From Rhodanobacter sp. LX-99 (GTDB lineage: Bacteria > Pseudomonadota > Gammaproteobacteria > Xanthomonadales > Rhodanobacteraceae), in the NCBI RefSeq assembly GCF_018599185.1, contig NZ_JAHFVL010000003.1, positions 372,001 through 436,000 on the forward strand: a DNA stretch of 64,000 nucleotides, in the 5' to 3' direction. Of this stretch, positions 1 through 10,748 are shown one piece after another. The notes beneath the pieces were generated by a model. It did no database searches. It was not told the DNA's origin and saw nothing but the letters and a program-made list of their open reading frames with translations. A program made the translations under genes and the position numbers. Within the stretch, counting starts at the first letter, position 1; each line of letters starts with the position of its first letter.

Positions 1-280
1 CGGGGGCGGCACGGTCGGCGGCGGCGGGGTGGAATCGGGCACCGGCTTGACCTTCACCGCCTTCGGCGGCGGGCTGCCGGTGGGCCCGATCAAGGTCGCC
101 TCGATGATCTGGCCCTGCAGTTCCAGCGGCTTCGAGCAGGTGATCGGATTCATCCACGCCGGCAGGTGCAGCGCGTTGAACACGTTTTCGTAGGTCGAAC
201 ACGGCAGGACCGCGAGGAACAAAAACCCCACGATGCCGATGTGCAGGATGGCGGAAAGTACGACCGCCTTCGGCGTCGCC

Positions 281-294
<14 letters not shown>
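1..294 (-). CDS. tolA: TolA, N-terminal part (cut by window edge)
   Basis: TolA links the inner-membrane TolQR motor to the outer-membrane TolB-Pal complex. Only the first 98 codons are visible, and the frame is open to base 1. The start MDESKATPKAVVLS is followed by one hydrophobic helix at about residues 10-30, which matches the single membrane anchor of TolA. A proline-rich stretch (PVPDSTPPPPTVPPP) then begins the periplasmic stalk. The ATG overlaps the end of tolR by 14 bases, so the two are translationally coupled. The identification rests on the anchor, the Pro-rich linker and its place after tolQ-tolR; the diagnostic C-terminal domain is outside the window. Confidence 0.85.
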
Positions 295-733
<439 letters not shown>

Positions 734-746
734 GGCCGCTCTCCGC

Positions 747-1433
747 TCAGGCGACGTCGTCGGTCTGGATCTGCCGCTGCAGCACGGAGGAGAACTCCTC
801 CTGGAACACGTCGTAGCGCGACGCGATGCGTTCGACCTTGGTGGCGTAGCGGTTGTACGCCCACTGCGCCGGAATCGCCGCGAACAGGCCCATCGCGGTG
901 GCGATCAGCGCCTCGGAGATGTGCGGCGCGACCACCGCGATGGTCACGTCCTTCATGTCGCCCAGGCCCTGGAACGCGCCCATGATGCCCCACACGGTGC
1001 CGAACAGGCCCACGTACGGGCTGATCGAGCCGACGTTGGCGAGGAATTCCAGGTTGCGCTCGAGCAGGCCGATCTCGCGCGTGCCGGCCACCTGCATGGC
1101 CCGCTCGGAACCCTCGATCGCGCTGCGCGGGTCGTGGGTCTTGCGCTGGCGCTGGCGCGCGAACTCGCGGAAGCCCGACTCGAAGATGTTCTCGATGCCG
1201 CCGGTGCCGCCGTTGCGGTTGCTGACCTCGCGGAACAGCTGGGCCAGGTCGCCGCCGGACCAGAAGCGTTCCTCGAACTCCTCGGCATTCTCCATCGCCG
1301 CCTTGGTCTGCGAGTACTTGCGGATGATGATCACCCACGACAGGAACGAGAACACCAGCAGGATCAGCAGCACCAATTTTACCGGCACGCTCGAATCCGC
1401 GACCAGCGTGAATACATTCAGTCCACCGTTCAT
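747..1433 (-). CDS. tolQ: TolQ, Tol-Pal proton-channel subunit
   Basis: This is a 228-residue MotA/TolQ/ExbB family inner-membrane protein. The first transmembrane helix is at about residues 18-38 (VKLVLLILLVFSFLSWVII). A cytoplasmic loop follows, then two further helices around VGSISPYVGLFGTVWGIMGAF and AMGLFAAIPAQWAY. The GLFGTVWGIM segment is the family signature that lines the proton path with TolR. It sits between ybgC (34 bases upstream) and tolR (13 bases downstream) in the canonical order ybgC-tolQ-tolR-tolA. Confidence 0.95.
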   Translation of the reverse strand: MNGGLNVFTLVADSSVPVKLVLLILLVFSFLSWVIIIRKYSQTKAAMENAEEFEERFWSGGDLAQLFREVSNRNGGTGGIENIFESGFREFARQRQRKTHDPRSAIEGSERAMQVAGTREIGLLERNLEFLANVGSISPYVGLFGTVWGIMGAFQGLGDMKDVTIAVVAPHISEALIATAMGLFAAIPAQWAYNRYATKVERIASRYDVFQEEFSSVLQRQIQTDDVA

Positions 1434-1467
1434 TGCTTGCAGGTTCTCCGCCAGTCGGCTTGATTGT

Positions 1468-1879
1468 CTAGGGTGCGGGTCGCGGGATCAGGTCGGCCGG
1501 AATCGGGGCCGGCCGCATGCGCCCGAGGTCCACGCAGGCCACCCGGACGCTTGCGCGGATCAGGCAACTGCCGTCCGTCTTCGTGATCGTCTGGGTGAAC
1601 AGGATACTGGCTGCGCGCCGTTCTTTGACCTCGACCGTTACCGACAGTTCATCATCCAGCAGGGCGGGCCCGAGGAAGTCGATGTGCATGTCGCGCACCA
1701 TGAAGGCCAACCCGGTGGCCTGCTTGAACGCCATCTGGTCGACGCCGAGCGCGCGCATCCACTCGCTGCGGGCGCGCTCCATGAAGCGCAGATAGCCGGC
1801 GTGGTAGACCACTCCGCCGGCGTCGGTGTCTTCCCAGTAGACGCGCACTTTCCAGCTGAAAGGCGGCTTCGGAGCAAGC

Positions 1880-1887
<8 letters not shown>
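1468..1887 (-). CDS. ybgC: YbgC-type acyl-CoA thioesterase
   Basis: This is a 139-residue hot-dog-fold thioesterase of the 4-hydroxybenzoyl-CoA thioesterase/YbgC family, the usual first gene of the tol-pal cluster. The motif [20 protein letters not shown] carries the catalytic Asp of the family ([10 protein letters not shown]). The physiological substrate is thought to be short-chain or phospholipid-related acyl thioesters; this is family knowledge. Its start overlaps the end of ruvB by 8 bases, so the ruv and tol genes are read through on one transcript. Confidence 0.93.
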
Positions 1888-2929
<1,042 letters not shown>

Positions 2930-2935
2930 TCAAAT

Positions 2936-3019
2936 GCCGGGAATAGGGAATGGGGAATCGGGAAACTTCCGAGTCCCGGCGATTCTACTATTCCCTATTC
3001 TCGATTCCCTATTCCCGGC
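2936..3019. repeat. MITE-like GGGAAT repeat element with perfect 16-bp terminal inverted repeats
   Basis: The 84-base spacer between kup and ruvB starts with GCCGGGAATAGGGAAT (2936-2951) and ends with its exact reverse complement (3004-3019). Further GGGAAT/ATTCCC heptad-like units lie inside each arm around a unique core. The architecture (inverted arms of GGGAWTC-type heptads around a core) is shared with the element inside nadE and resembles the long heptad array at 21994-22126. Confidence 0.8.
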
Positions 3020-3022
3020 AGC

Positions 3023-4924
3023 TCAGATCTCGACCTGGGCACCGAGTTCGATCAGCCGGTTGCCGGGAATCTGGAAGAACGCCGTCGCCGGCATCGCGTT
3101 GCGCGACAGGAACGCGAACAGCTTGTCGCGCCACAGCGCCATGCCGGGGCGGCGCGCGTCGGCCACGATGGTCTCGCGCGACAGGAAGAAAGTGGTGTCC
3201 ATCATGTCGAAGCCGAGGCCCTCGCGCGTGCATTGGGTGAGCGCCAGCGGGATGTTCGGGTCCTCGGCGAAACCGAAGCGCAGCTCCAGCCCGAAGAAAT
3301 TGCCGGCCATCGGGGTGATCGCGATGCGCTCGTCGGCCTCGGCCACCGGGGTTTCCAGCGTCTCCACCGTCAGCAGCACGTTGCGTTCGTGCAGCACCTT
3401 GTTGTGCTTGAGGTTGTGCAGCAGCGCATGCGGCACGGCGTGCTGGTTCGCGGTGAGGAAGATCGCCGTGCCCGGCACGCGCAGCGGCGGATGCTCGGCG
3501 ATGTTCTCGATGAACGGCGCCAGCGCCAGCCCACCCTGCTTGATCTCGCGCACCACCAGCTCGCGGCCGCGGCGCCAGGTCGTCATCACGCTGAACAGCA
3601 CCACGCCGAGCACCAGCGGGAACCAGCCGCCGTGCGCCACCTTGAGCAGGTTCGCGCCGAAGAACGACAGGTCGATGATCAGGAACAGCACGCCCACCAG
3701 CACCACCGTCAACCAGCTCCAGCGCCAGCGCTTGCGCGCCACCACCAGCGCCAGCAGCGTGGTCATGGTCATGGTGCCGGTCACCGCGATGCCGTAGGCG
3801 GCGCCCAGGTTGTCCGAGCTGCGGAAGCCGAGCACCGCCAGGATCACCAGCACCATCAGCATGCGGTTGACCCACGGCACGAAAATCTGTCCGGACATCT
3901 CGCGCGAGGTGTGCACCACCGCCAGCCGCGGCGAATAGCCCAGCGACATCGCCTCGCGGGTCATCGAGAACGCGCCGGAAATCACCGCCTGCGACGCGAT
4001 CACCGCCGCCGCCGCCGACAGCACGATCATCGGATACAGCAGCGACGGCGGCACCATCAGGTAGAACGGGCTGGAGATCGCCAGCGGATCGCCCAGCAGC
4101 AGCGCGCCCTGGCCGAAGTAATTGAGCAGCAGCGCCGGCAGCACGAAGCCGAACCAGGCCAGCCGGATGGGCTTCTTGCCGAAGTGGCCCATGTCGGCGT
4201 ACAGCGCCTCGGCGCCGGTCAGCGCCAGCACCACGCCGCCGAGCGCGATGAAGGAGGTATCGCCGTGGCTGACGAAGAAGCGCATTGCGTGTACCGGGTT
4301 GATCGCGTACAGCACCTGCGGGTTGGCGATGATCTGGCGCGCGCCGAGCACCGCCAGCACCACGAACCACAGCGTCATCACCGGCGCGAACGCCTTGCCG
4401 ACCTTGTGCGTGCCGTGCCGCTGCACCGCGAACATGCCCAGCAGGATCGCCAGCGCGACCCACACCACGTACTTGCCCAGGCCGGGCGCGGCCACCTGCA
4501 GGCCCTCGACCGCGCCGAGCACCGAGATCGCCGGGGTGATCACGCCGTCGCCGTAAAACAGCGCCGCGCCGAAGATGCCGAAGCCGGCCAGCACCCAGCG
4601 CGCGCGCGCCGAACCGCTCATCGAGCGCTGCGCCAGCGCCATCAGCGCCATGATGCCGCCTTCGCCCTTGTTGTCCGCGCGCATCACGAAGGTGACGTAC
4701 TTCAGCGACACCACCATGATCAGCGCCCAGAACACCAGCGACAGCACGCCCAGCACCGCCGGCTCGGTCGGCGTCATGCCGTGCGTGCCGAGGGTTTCCT
4801 TCATGGTGTACAGCGGGCTGGTGCCGATGTCGCCGAACACCACGCCGATCGCACCCAGCGCCAGCGTCCGCAACCGGCGCCGGGTCTCTGCCGGCGATTC
4901 GCCCTGCATGGTCTGCTGTCCCAC
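3023..4924 (-). CDS. kup: Kup low-affinity potassium transporter
   Basis: This is a 633-residue Kup/HAK/KUP family potassium-proton symporter. The N-terminus contains the family signature GAIGVVFGDIGTSPLYTMKE (about residues 24-43). About 12 hydrophobic helices follow, then a hydrophilic cytoplasmic C-terminal domain from about residue 450. I take the GTG at 4924 as the start because GGGAG lies about 7 bases upstream within the end of ruvA; an in-frame ATG lies five codons further in. It is two bases after ruvA, so expression is coupled to the ruv genes. Its function is unrelated to recombination, and the placement is positional conservation in Xanthomonadales. Confidence 0.95.
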   Translation of the reverse strand: MGQQTMQGESPAETRRRLRTLALGAIGVVFGDIGTSPLYTMKETLGTHGMTPTEPAVLGVLSLVFWALIMVVSLKYVTFVMRADNKGEGGIMALMALAQRSMSGSARARWVLAGFGIFGAALFYGDGVITPAISVLGAVEGLQVAAPGLGKYVVWVALAILLGMFAVQRHGTHKVGKAFAPVMTLWFVVLAVLGARQIIANPQVLYAINPVHAMRFFVSHGDTSFIALGGVVLALTGAEALYADMGHFGKKPIRLAWFGFVLPALLLNYFGQGALLLGDPLAISSPFYLMVPPSLLYPMIVLSAAAAVIASQAVISGAFSMTREAMSLGYSPRLAVVHTSREMSGQIFVPWVNRMLMVLVILAVLGFRSSDNLGAAYGIAVTGTMTMTTLLALVVARKRWRWSWLTVVLVGVLFLIIDLSFFGANLLKVAHGGWFPLVLGVVLFSVMTTWRRGRELVVREIKQGGLALAPFIENIAEHPPLRVPGTAIFLTANQHAVPHALLHNLKHNKVLHERNVLLTVETLETPVAEADERIAITPMAGNFFGLELRFGFAEDPNIPLALTQCTREGLGFDMMDTTFFLSRETIVADARRPGMALWRDKLFAFLSRNAMPATAFFQIPGNRLIELGAQVEI

Positions 4925-4926
4925 GA

Positions 4927-5523
4927 TCAGCTCCCGAGCGCCGCGCGCAGTGCCTTGCGGATGATCGCTTCGGCGTCGTCGCCCTCGGCGGCGACCTTCT
5001 GCACCAGGCGGCTCACCTCGACCGGCTTGTAGCCCAGCTGCTGCAGCGCCACGGTCGCTTCGCCGGCGGCATCCAGCGGCGCGCCGGCCGCATGCAGCGT
5101 GGCGCCGGGCATGCCGGACATGCCATCGAGGCGATCGCGCAGCTCCACCACGATGCGCTCGGCGGTCTTCTTGCCGATGCCGGGGATCTTGGTCAGCGCG
5201 ACCACGTCGCCGGCCTGCACCAGCCGCGCGAAGTGATCGGTGGACACGCCGGACAGCACCGCCAGCGCGATCTTCGCGCCGATCCCGCTGACCTTCAGCA
5301 GGTTGCGGAACAGCGTGCGTTCGGCTTCGTGCAGGAAGCCGTACAGCGTGATGCTGTCTTCCTTCACCGCGTGATGGATGAGCAGGACCACTTCCTTGCC
5401 GAGGCCCGGCAGGTCGTAGATCGTCGACATCGGCGCCTCGACCTCATAGCCGACGCCACCCACCTCGACCAGCAGCGACGGCGGCTGCTTGCTTATCAGG
5501 ATACCGCGCAGACGTCCGATCAT
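4927..5523 (-). CDS. ruvA: RuvA, Holliday-junction DNA-binding subunit
   Basis: This 198-residue protein begins [20 protein letters not shown], the normal RuvA start. An upstream in-frame extension to 5661 overlaps ruvC and is not used. Domain I is an OB-fold. Domain II has two helix-hairpin-helix motifs ([15 protein letters not shown] and [16 protein letters not shown]). The C-terminal domain III (about residues 150-198) regulates RuvB. RuvA tetramers clamp Holliday junctions and load RuvB. The gene lies 37 bases after ruvC and directly before kup. Confidence 0.97.
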   Translation of the reverse strand: MIGRLRGILISKQPPSLLVEVGGVGYEVEAPMSTIYDLPGLGKEVVLLIHHAVKEDSITLYGFLHEAERTLFRNLLKVSGIGAKIALAVLSGVSTDHFARLVQAGDVVALTKIPGIGKKTAERIVVELRDRLDGMSGMPGATLHAAGAPLDAAGEATVALQQLGYKPVEVSRLVQKVAAEGDDAEAIIRKALRAALGS

Positions 5524-5560
5524 CGGCGCCGCCTCCCTGCCTCGTTCATCGCCGGCGCCC

Positions 5561-6082
5561 TCACCGGCGCCGCCTCCAGGCCGCGCGCGGGATGCCGACG
5601 CGGGCCAGGCTGGCGCGGGTGTGCGCATGCGCCACCGCCACCGCCAGCGCATCGGCGGCATCGGCCTGCAGCGGCCCCTTGAGGCCGAGCAGCACGCCGA
5701 TCATGTGCTGTACCTGGGTCTTGTCGCCGCGACCGCTGCCGACCACGGACTGCTTCACTTCGGTTGCTGCGTATTCGTGCACCACGATCCCCTGGCTGAC
5801 CACCGCGCAAATGGCGGCGCCGCGCGCCTGCCCAAGCTTCAACGCCGAATCCGGATTACGCGCCATGAACACGCGCTCGATCCCGCACTCGGCGGGCTGA
5901 TGCGTGGCGATGATGTCACACAGTTCGTCAAAGATGCGTTTCAGGCGCAGCGGGAACGTGGCCTCGCCGGCCACCGCCAGCGCGCCGTGAAAGACGTGGG
6001 TGAGCTTGCCCGCGTCGTCCACGTCGATGATGCCCACGCCAGTACGCTGGCTGCCGGGATCGATGCCGATAATGCGGGTCAT
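5561..6082 (-). CDS. ruvC: RuvC, Holliday-junction resolvase
   Basis: This 173-residue RNase H-fold endonuclease cuts Holliday junctions bound by RuvAB. Visible catalytic acidic residues are the Asp in [10 protein letters not shown], the Glu in GIERVF, and the C-terminal pair in [15 protein letters not shown] start at the ATG at 6082 ([10 protein letters not shown]); a GTG one codon upstream is also possible. It follows yebC by 33 bases and precedes ruvA, forming the common yebC-ruvC-ruvA order. Confidence 0.97.
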   Translation of the reverse strand: MTRIIGIDPGSQRTGVGIIDVDDAGKLTHVFHGALAVAGEATFPLRLKRIFDELCDIIATHQPAECGIERVFMARNPDSALKLGQARGAAICAVVSQGIVVHEYAATEVKQSVVGSGRGDKTQVQHMIGVLLGLKGPLQADAADALAVAVAHAHTRASLARVGIPRAAWRRRR

Positions 6083-6115
6083 CACGATGCGATGCGAAGG
6101 CGCGAGGCCTCCGAC

Positions 6116-6850
6116 TTATTCGGCGGTCCCGGAGGGCAGCAAGGCGTTGTGCGACACCTCGCTCACGTCGTCCAGCGCGTCGAGCTTCTCGAGCAGGTCG
6201 AGCAGCTGCTCCAGCGCCTCCTCCGGCACTTCGACGCGATTGTTCGGACGCATCACCACGCCGGCGTGCTGGGCGCTCAGCCCGGCCGCGATCAGCCCCT
6301 GCTGCACCGCCTCGAAGTTCTCCGGCGTGCACAGCACGATGCTCTCGCCGTGCTCGTTGAGCACGTCGTCGGCACCGGCTTCCAGCGCCGCCTCCAGCAC
6401 CTTCTCCTCGGCAGCCGCGTCGCCGCCGGTGGCGAACACCAGTTCGCCGCAACGGGTGAACTGGAATGCCACCGAGCCCGAGGTGCCGAGGTTGCCGCCG
6501 TGCTTGGTCAGCGCGTAGCGCACGTCGGCCACGGTACGGGTGGGGTTGTCGGTGAAGCACTCGATGATCAGCGCGATGCCGGCCGGGCCGTAGCCCTCGT
6601 AGCGCAGCTCCTGCATGTCGGCGCCGCCGTCGGCGCCGGAGCCGCGCTTGACCGCGCGCTCGATGGTGTCCTTGGTCATGTTCGCCGACAACGCCTTGTC
6701 GATCGCCGCACGCAGGCGCGGGTTGCCGCCAGGGTCGGCCACCCCGGCGCGCGTGGCGACGGTGATCTCGCGGATCAGCTTGGTAAACACCTTGGCGCGC
6801 TTGGCGTCTTCGGCGTTCTTGCGACCTTCGATGGACGGGCCTCTACCCAT
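6116..6850 (-). CDS. yebC: YebC/PmpR family protein
   Basis: This is a 244-residue TACO1/YebC family protein. It starts MGRGPSIEGRKNAEDAKRAKVFTKLIREI, with the basic N-terminal helical domain that is near-invariant in the family, followed by two mixed alpha/beta domains. Family members have been described both as transcriptional regulators and as factors that help ribosomes at difficult peptide sequences, so the cellular role is left general. It is the first gene of the yebC-ruvCA run. Confidence 0.95.
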   Translation of the reverse strand: MGRGPSIEGRKNAEDAKRAKVFTKLIREITVATRAGVADPGGNPRLRAAIDKALSANMTKDTIERAVKRGSGADGGADMQELRYEGYGPAGIALIIECFTDNPTRTVADVRYALTKHGGNLGTSGSVAFQFTRCGELVFATGGDAAAEEKVLEAALEAGADDVLNEHGESIVLCTPENFEAVQQGLIAAGLSAQHAGVVMRPNNRVEVPEEALEQLLDLLEKLDALDDVSEVSHNALLPSGTAE

Positions 6851-6949
6851 GACGATTCCTGCACGAAGCGATTGGACAAGCGGCCAATTTTACCTGAATT
6901 CGGCCGTCGTGCCGGCCGCATCGCCATCGCCGTACCGCGACACGGCGAC

Positions 6950-7585
6950 TCAGCCGGGAGCGCCCGTGAACTGCCCATTCCGCAGGAATTCCGCCACCAG
7001 CCGTGCCACCTCCTGCGAGAACAGCAGGCCGGTATGGTTCGCCTCGACCACGCAATGCGCGGTCAGTCCGGCCAGGCGGGTTTCCTCCACCGCCACGGTG
7101 CCATCGTGCTCGCCGACGAAATGGCCGAGCATGGCGCCGAGACCCAGCGGCATGCGCCCAGCGATCACGCCGACCTCGCGCGGTCCGTCCCAGCGCTCGA
7201 AGCCTTGTTGCAGCAATTCGCGGTTATGCCCCAGCAGCACTTCGCCGCCACGCCCCCAGGCGGCGAAACCGCGCGCGGCGGCGCTGCCTTTCAGCGGCGA
7301 GCCCAGGCAGACGATGCGGCCAGGCGGCAGATCGGCATCGAGACAAGCGCGCAAGGCCAGCAAGCCGCCGAGACTGTGGCCGACCAGGTGCACCGCATCG
7401 GCCTCCCCGGCCAGCGCGGCCATGCGCGCCTGCAAGCGGTCCAGGATGCGCTGCTGGGTGGCCGCCACGCTCAGGTAATCGAAGCGGTGCACGCGGAAGC
7501 CCGCCTCGATCAGCCGGCGGTGCAGCATGGACAGCGCGAAACCGCGCATCCACAGGCCGTGCAGCAGGATCACGTGCTCGCTCAT
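6950..7585 (-). CDS. Alpha/beta hydrolase (lipase/esterase-like)
   Basis: This is a 211-residue alpha/beta-hydrolase starting MSEHVILLHGLWMRG. The first strand and oxyanion loop appear as LLHGLW, the nucleophile elbow as GHSLGG, the acid as the Asp in GEHDGTV, and the catalytic His in EANHTGLL. There is no signal peptide, so it is probably cytoplasmic. The compact size, without a lid domain, resembles small triacylglycerol-lipase-like or PGAP1-like hydrolases. It follows aspS by about 40 bases on the same strand. The substrate cannot be told from sequence. Confidence 0.85.
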   Translation of the reverse strand: MSEHVILLHGLWMRGFALSMLHRRLIEAGFRVHRFDYLSVAATQQRILDRLQARMAALAGEADAVHLVGHSLGGLLALRACLDADLPPGRIVCLGSPLKGSAAARGFAAWGRGGEVLLGHNRELLQQGFERWDGPREVGVIAGRMPLGLGAMLGHFVGEHDGTVAVEETRLAGLTAHCVVEANHTGLLFSQEVARLVAEFLRNGQFTGAPG

Positions 7586-7613
7586 GGCGTGTCGCCGAAA
7601 GGTCGCACGGGAA

Positions 7614-7637
7614 ACTGTCGGCGGATCAGCCGACAGT
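7614..7637 (-). terminator. Hairpin at the 3' end of aspS
   Basis: A 9-bp inverted repeat (ACTGTCGGC with GCCGACAGT, 6-base loop) overlaps the aspS stop codon. In the minus-strand direction it is followed by TTTCC. It could be a weak terminator or attenuator before the downstream hydrolase; the T-run is short. Confidence 0.4.
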
Positions 7638-9398
7638 CTCCTTGACGGTCGCCACGCGCACATGCAGCTCCTTCAGTTGCGCGTCGCTCACCGTCGACGG
7701 CGCGTCGGTCATCAGATCCTGCGCGCTGGTGGTCTTGGGGAACGCGATGACGTCGCGGATCGACTCGGTGCCGGCCAGCAGCGCCGCGATGCGGTCGATG
7801 CCGAACGCCAGGCCGCCATGCGGCGGCGCGCCGAATTTCAGCGCCTTCAGCAGGAAGCCGAATTTCATCTCGGCCTCCTCGGCACCGATGCCGAGCAGGT
7901 CGAACACCGTGCTCTGCATCTCCGGCCGGTGGATGCGGATCGAGCCGCCGCCGATCTCGTTGCCGTTCAGCACCATGTCGTAGCCGCGGCTCACCGCGTT
8001 GTGCGGATCGGCACGCAGCTGGGCGGCGTCATCCACTTTCGGCGCGGTGAACGGATGATGCAGGGCCACGAAGCGCTGCGCCTCGGCGTCGTATTCGAAC
8101 ATCGGGAAGTCGGTGACCCACAGCGGTTTCCAGCTGTCCTCGACCAGGCCGCGATCCTTGCCGACCTTCAGCCGCAGCGCGCCCATGAAATCGCTGACGG
8201 TCTTCCACGCACCGGCGCCGAAGAACACGATGTCGCCGCTCTGCGCGGCGGTGGCTTTCAGCACGCCGTCCAGCGCCGCGTCGTCGAGGAACTTCGCCAC
8301 CGGCGAGTTTATGCCTTCACGGCCTTTCGCCAGGTCCTCGACCTTGAGCCAGGCCAGGCCCTTCGCGCCGTAGCGCGAGGCGTATTCGGCCAGGCCGTCG
8401 ATGTCCTTGCGCGACAGCGTGCTGCCACCTGGCACGCGCAACGCGGCAACACGGCCGCCCGCATCGTTGGCCGGCTCGGCGAACACCTTGAACTCGATGT
8501 GCTTCACCGCCTCGGCGACGTCGACCAGCTCCAGCGCGATGCGCAGGTCCGGCTTGTCCGAGCCGAAGCGACGCATCGCATCCATCCACGTCATGCGCGG
8601 GAACGCGGCATCGAGTTCGACGCCCTGCACTTCCTTGAACACGTGGCGGATCAGTTCCTCCACGAAGTCCTGCACGTCCTTTTCCTCGACGAAGGCGAAC
8701 TCCAGGTCGAGCTGGGTGAACTCCGGCTGGCGGTCGGCGCGCAGGTCCTCGTCGCGGAAGCAGCGCGCGATCTGGTAGTAGCGGTCGAAGCCGGCCACCA
8801 TCAGGATCTGCTTGAACAGCTGCGGCGACTGCGGCAGCGCGTAGAACTGGCCCGGATGCACGCGGCTGGGCACCAGGTAGTCGCGCGCGCCCTCCGGCGT
8901 GGCCTTGGTCAGGATCGGCGTCTCCACGTCCTGGAAGCCGCGCTCGTCCAGGTAACGGCGCAGCGCCTGCACCAGCTTGATGCGCTTCCTCATCATCGCC
9001 TGCATCTCGGGGCGGCGCAGGTCGAGGTAGCGGTAGGTCATCCGCATGTCCTCGTTCGGGTTCTCGTGCAGCGCGAACGGCAGGTCCTTCGCGGCGTTGA
9101 GCACCTCGACCGTGTCGGCCAGCAACTCGATCGTGCCGGTCTTCAGCTTGTCGTTGACCGACAGCCGCGGGCGGATCATGCCGGTGACACGCAGGCAGTA
9201 CTCGCTGCCGATCCCGTTGGCGACGGCGAACGCCGCGGCGTTCTCCCGCTCGATCACCACCTGGGCCAGCCCCTCGTGGTCGCGCAGGTCGACGAAGGCG
9301 ACGTGCGCCTGCAGGCGGATCTTGTTGACCCAGCCGCACAGGGTGACGGTCTGGCCGATCAGCGACTCATCGATGAGGCCGCAGTAATGCGTGCGCAT
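7626..9398 (-). CDS. aspS: Aspartyl-tRNA synthetase
   Basis: This is a 590-residue bacterial-type class II aspartyl-tRNA synthetase. It has an N-terminal OB-fold anticodon-binding domain ([20 protein letters not shown] onward) and catalytic class II motifs, including motif 2 with [20 protein letters not shown]. The bacterial GAD insertion domain lies at about residues 290-420, and motif 3 is GLAFGIDRI near residue 545. Length is normal. Whether it discriminates Asp from Asn tRNA cannot be decided here. In related genomes aspS is preceded by a DUF502 gene and an FmdB gene; here a DUF3011 protein occupies that slot. Confidence 0.97.
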   Translation of the reverse strand: MRTHYCGLIDESLIGQTVTLCGWVNKIRLQAHVAFVDLRDHEGLAQVVIERENAAAFAVANGIGSEYCLRVTGMIRPRLSVNDKLKTGTIELLADTVEVLNAAKDLPFALHENPNEDMRMTYRYLDLRRPEMQAMMRKRIKLVQALRRYLDERGFQDVETPILTKATPEGARDYLVPSRVHPGQFYALPQSPQLFKQILMVAGFDRYYQIARCFRDEDLRADRQPEFTQLDLEFAFVEEKDVQDFVEELIRHVFKEVQGVELDAAFPRMTWMDAMRRFGSDKPDLRIALELVDVAEAVKHIEFKVFAEPANDAGGRVAALRVPGGSTLSRKDIDGLAEYASRYGAKGLAWLKVEDLAKGREGINSPVAKFLDDAALDGVLKATAAQSGDIVFFGAGAWKTVSDFMGALRLKVGKDRGLVEDSWKPLWVTDFPMFEYDAEAQRFVALHHPFTAPKVDDAAQLRADPHNAVSRGYDMVLNGNEIGGGSIRIHRPEMQSTVFDLLGIGAEEAEMKFGFLLKALKFGAPPHGGLAFGIDRIAALLAGTESIRDVIAFPKTTSAQDLMTDAPSTVSDAQLKELHVRVATVKETVG

Positions 9399-9508
9399 GC
9401 GCTTGAAACTCCGGGCGGGCCGCAGGGCGGCCGAAACAGATGGAAAAGACCCGGAATGTTACCACCGCCGTGGCGGGCGGGGCTCCGGACCGGCGGGCCC
9501 GGAACCGC

Positions 9509-10069
9509 TCACCAGCGACGGTCGACCACGAACTGGCCGCGACAGCCGTGGTTCACCCACACGCCGGCGCGGTTCCAGCCCCAGCTGTAACCCTCGCTGC
9601 AGCGGGCATCGGACATCTGCTGCACCAGCCGCACGCGGCCACGGCGACCGACGTCGACCTGGCACATCTGGTAGCGCTTCTTGTTGCTGTCGCACTGCAG
9701 GCGGATCTGCCGATCCCAGCCCGGGCCCGGCTGCCAACCTGCGTAGCCGGGGCCGCCATGACCGGGACGGCCATAACCGGGACGGCCGCCATCGGCCTCG
9801 GCGAACAGGCCGCGACAACCGCGATCCACCCACAGGCCCTGGCGGTCCACGCCCCAGCTTTCCCCGCGGATGCAGGCGCCTTTCGATTCCTGCCGGGCCA
9901 ACCGGGCGTCGCGCCACGGCATGGCACAACGGTTGAACTTGCCGTTGATGCTTTCGCAGCGGATCGATGCATCGCCCTGCCGGGACTGGGCATGGGATGC
10001 CGCCGGCAACGACAGCACGCCGAGCAACGCCGCCGCGGCGCCGAGCAGAAACCTGGATGAAAGATGCAT
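9509..10069 (-). CDS. Secreted tandem-DUF3011 protein
   Basis: This 186-residue protein has a clear signal peptide (MHLSSRFLLGAAAALLGVL, cleavage near SHAQS). The mature part has two homologous halves of about 60 residues, each with a Cys-rich pattern: IRCES...CAMPW...CIRGESWG...WVDRGCRGLF, and LQCDS...CQVDV...CSEGYSWG...WVNHGCRGQF. A Gly/Pro-rich linker joins them. This matches the DUF3011 family of proteobacterial envelope proteins of unknown function. Conserved cysteines suggest disulfides in the periplasm. GGGGGA about 8 bases upstream supports this start over in-frame extensions. Confidence 0.85.
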   Translation of the reverse strand: MHLSSRFLLGAAAALLGVLSLPAASHAQSRQGDASIRCESINGKFNRCAMPWRDARLARQESKGACIRGESWGVDRQGLWVDRGCRGLFAEADGGRPGYGRPGHGGPGYAGWQPGPGWDRQIRLQCDSNKKRYQMCQVDVGRRGRVRLVQQMSDARCSEGYSWGWNRAGVWVNHGCRGQFVVDRRW

Positions 10070-10160
10070 GTGCCTGTCCCCCGGGAAGTTGCCGCCAACG
10101 CTATCGCAGAAAGACCCAACCCTGCTTGAACATCGCCCATGAGGCGGCGTGCGCCGATGC

Positions 10161-10454
10161 TCAGTCGCCGCTGGCGGGCTTGGCCGCGGGCGCTGGCGAT
10201 GCCGCCGGCACGCTTGCGGCAGGCTTGGCGTCGGCTCCGCCGCCATCGGCCAGGTTGTGCTTCTTCTCGCCGTTCTTCTTGAAGTCGGTTTCGTACCAGC
10301 CGTTGCCGGCAAGCCGGAACGACGGCGCGCTGACCATCCGCCGCAGGTGCGGCGCGTCGCAGGCGGGGCAAACGGCGGGATCGGTATCGGACAACTTCTG
10401 CAGGCGGTCGAAGCGATGGCCGCAACTGCCGCATTCGAATTCGTAGATGGGCAT
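10161..10454 (-). CDS. FmdB-family zinc-ribbon regulatory protein
   Basis: This is a 97-residue protein starting MPIYEFECGSCGHRFDRLQ. Two CxxC knuckles (CGSC near residue 8 and CPAC near residue 28) form a zinc ribbon typical of the FmdB/CxxC_CXXC_SSSS family. A disordered Ala/Pro/Lys-rich tail follows. GGAG five bases upstream of the ATG fixes the start; in-frame codons further upstream are not needed. The family is often upstream of aspS, as here. Its molecular role is unknown beyond probable zinc binding. Confidence 0.88.
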   Translation of the reverse strand: MPIYEFECGSCGHRFDRLQKLSDTDPAVCPACDAPHLRRMVSAPSFRLAGNGWYETDFKKNGEKKHNLADGGGADAKPAASVPAASPAPAAKPASGD

Positions 10455-10748
10455 GGAAACTCCGTACACGCCGGTCATCATGGGGCCGGCAACGGACCAT
10501 TATCGGGCCGCACGGATGGATTTCAACGTGCCAGGCGGCGCATGGCGACGACCATGCCGCGGCAGTAGCCTGCGAAGCGGACAAACACGGGCCAGGCTAC
10601 CGGCTTCATGCGCGGCCCTCTTGCATGATCAAAGATGATGATCGGGCATTTGGCCTGATAGACGTCTATACGTCTATTGACGAATCCATGGCACGCCGCT
10701 AGCCTGCATTTGCTGCGCCGCAGCAATCCATGAACCTGGAGAGTTCTC
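10455..10748. other. Divergent intergenic region between fmdB and a TonB receptor gene
   Basis: This stretch of about 290 bases separates the minus-strand fmdB from the plus-strand receptor. It is AT-richer than its neighbours between 10620 and 10690 and holds the met-box-like tandem repeat at 10660-10675. No gene-like frame with credible features was found. Confidence 0.6.
10660..10675 (+). promoter_or_regulatory. Two tandem met-box-like 8-mers (possible MetJ operator)
   Basis: AGACGTCT (10660-10667) is followed without a gap by ATACGTCT (10668-10675), 73 bases before the receptor ATG. The MetJ repressor of gammaproteobacteria binds two or more contiguous 8-bp met boxes with consensus AGACGTCT. 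The first copy matches 8/8 and the second 7/8. Whether this organism has MetJ is not visible in the window, so a different regulator with a similar site is possible. Confidence 0.5.

Noticed and set aside
5524..5661. N-terminal extension of RuvA to 5661
   Set aside because: It overlaps ruvC and is Arg/Ala/Gly-rich junk; RuvA proteins start MIGRLRG, as at 5523.
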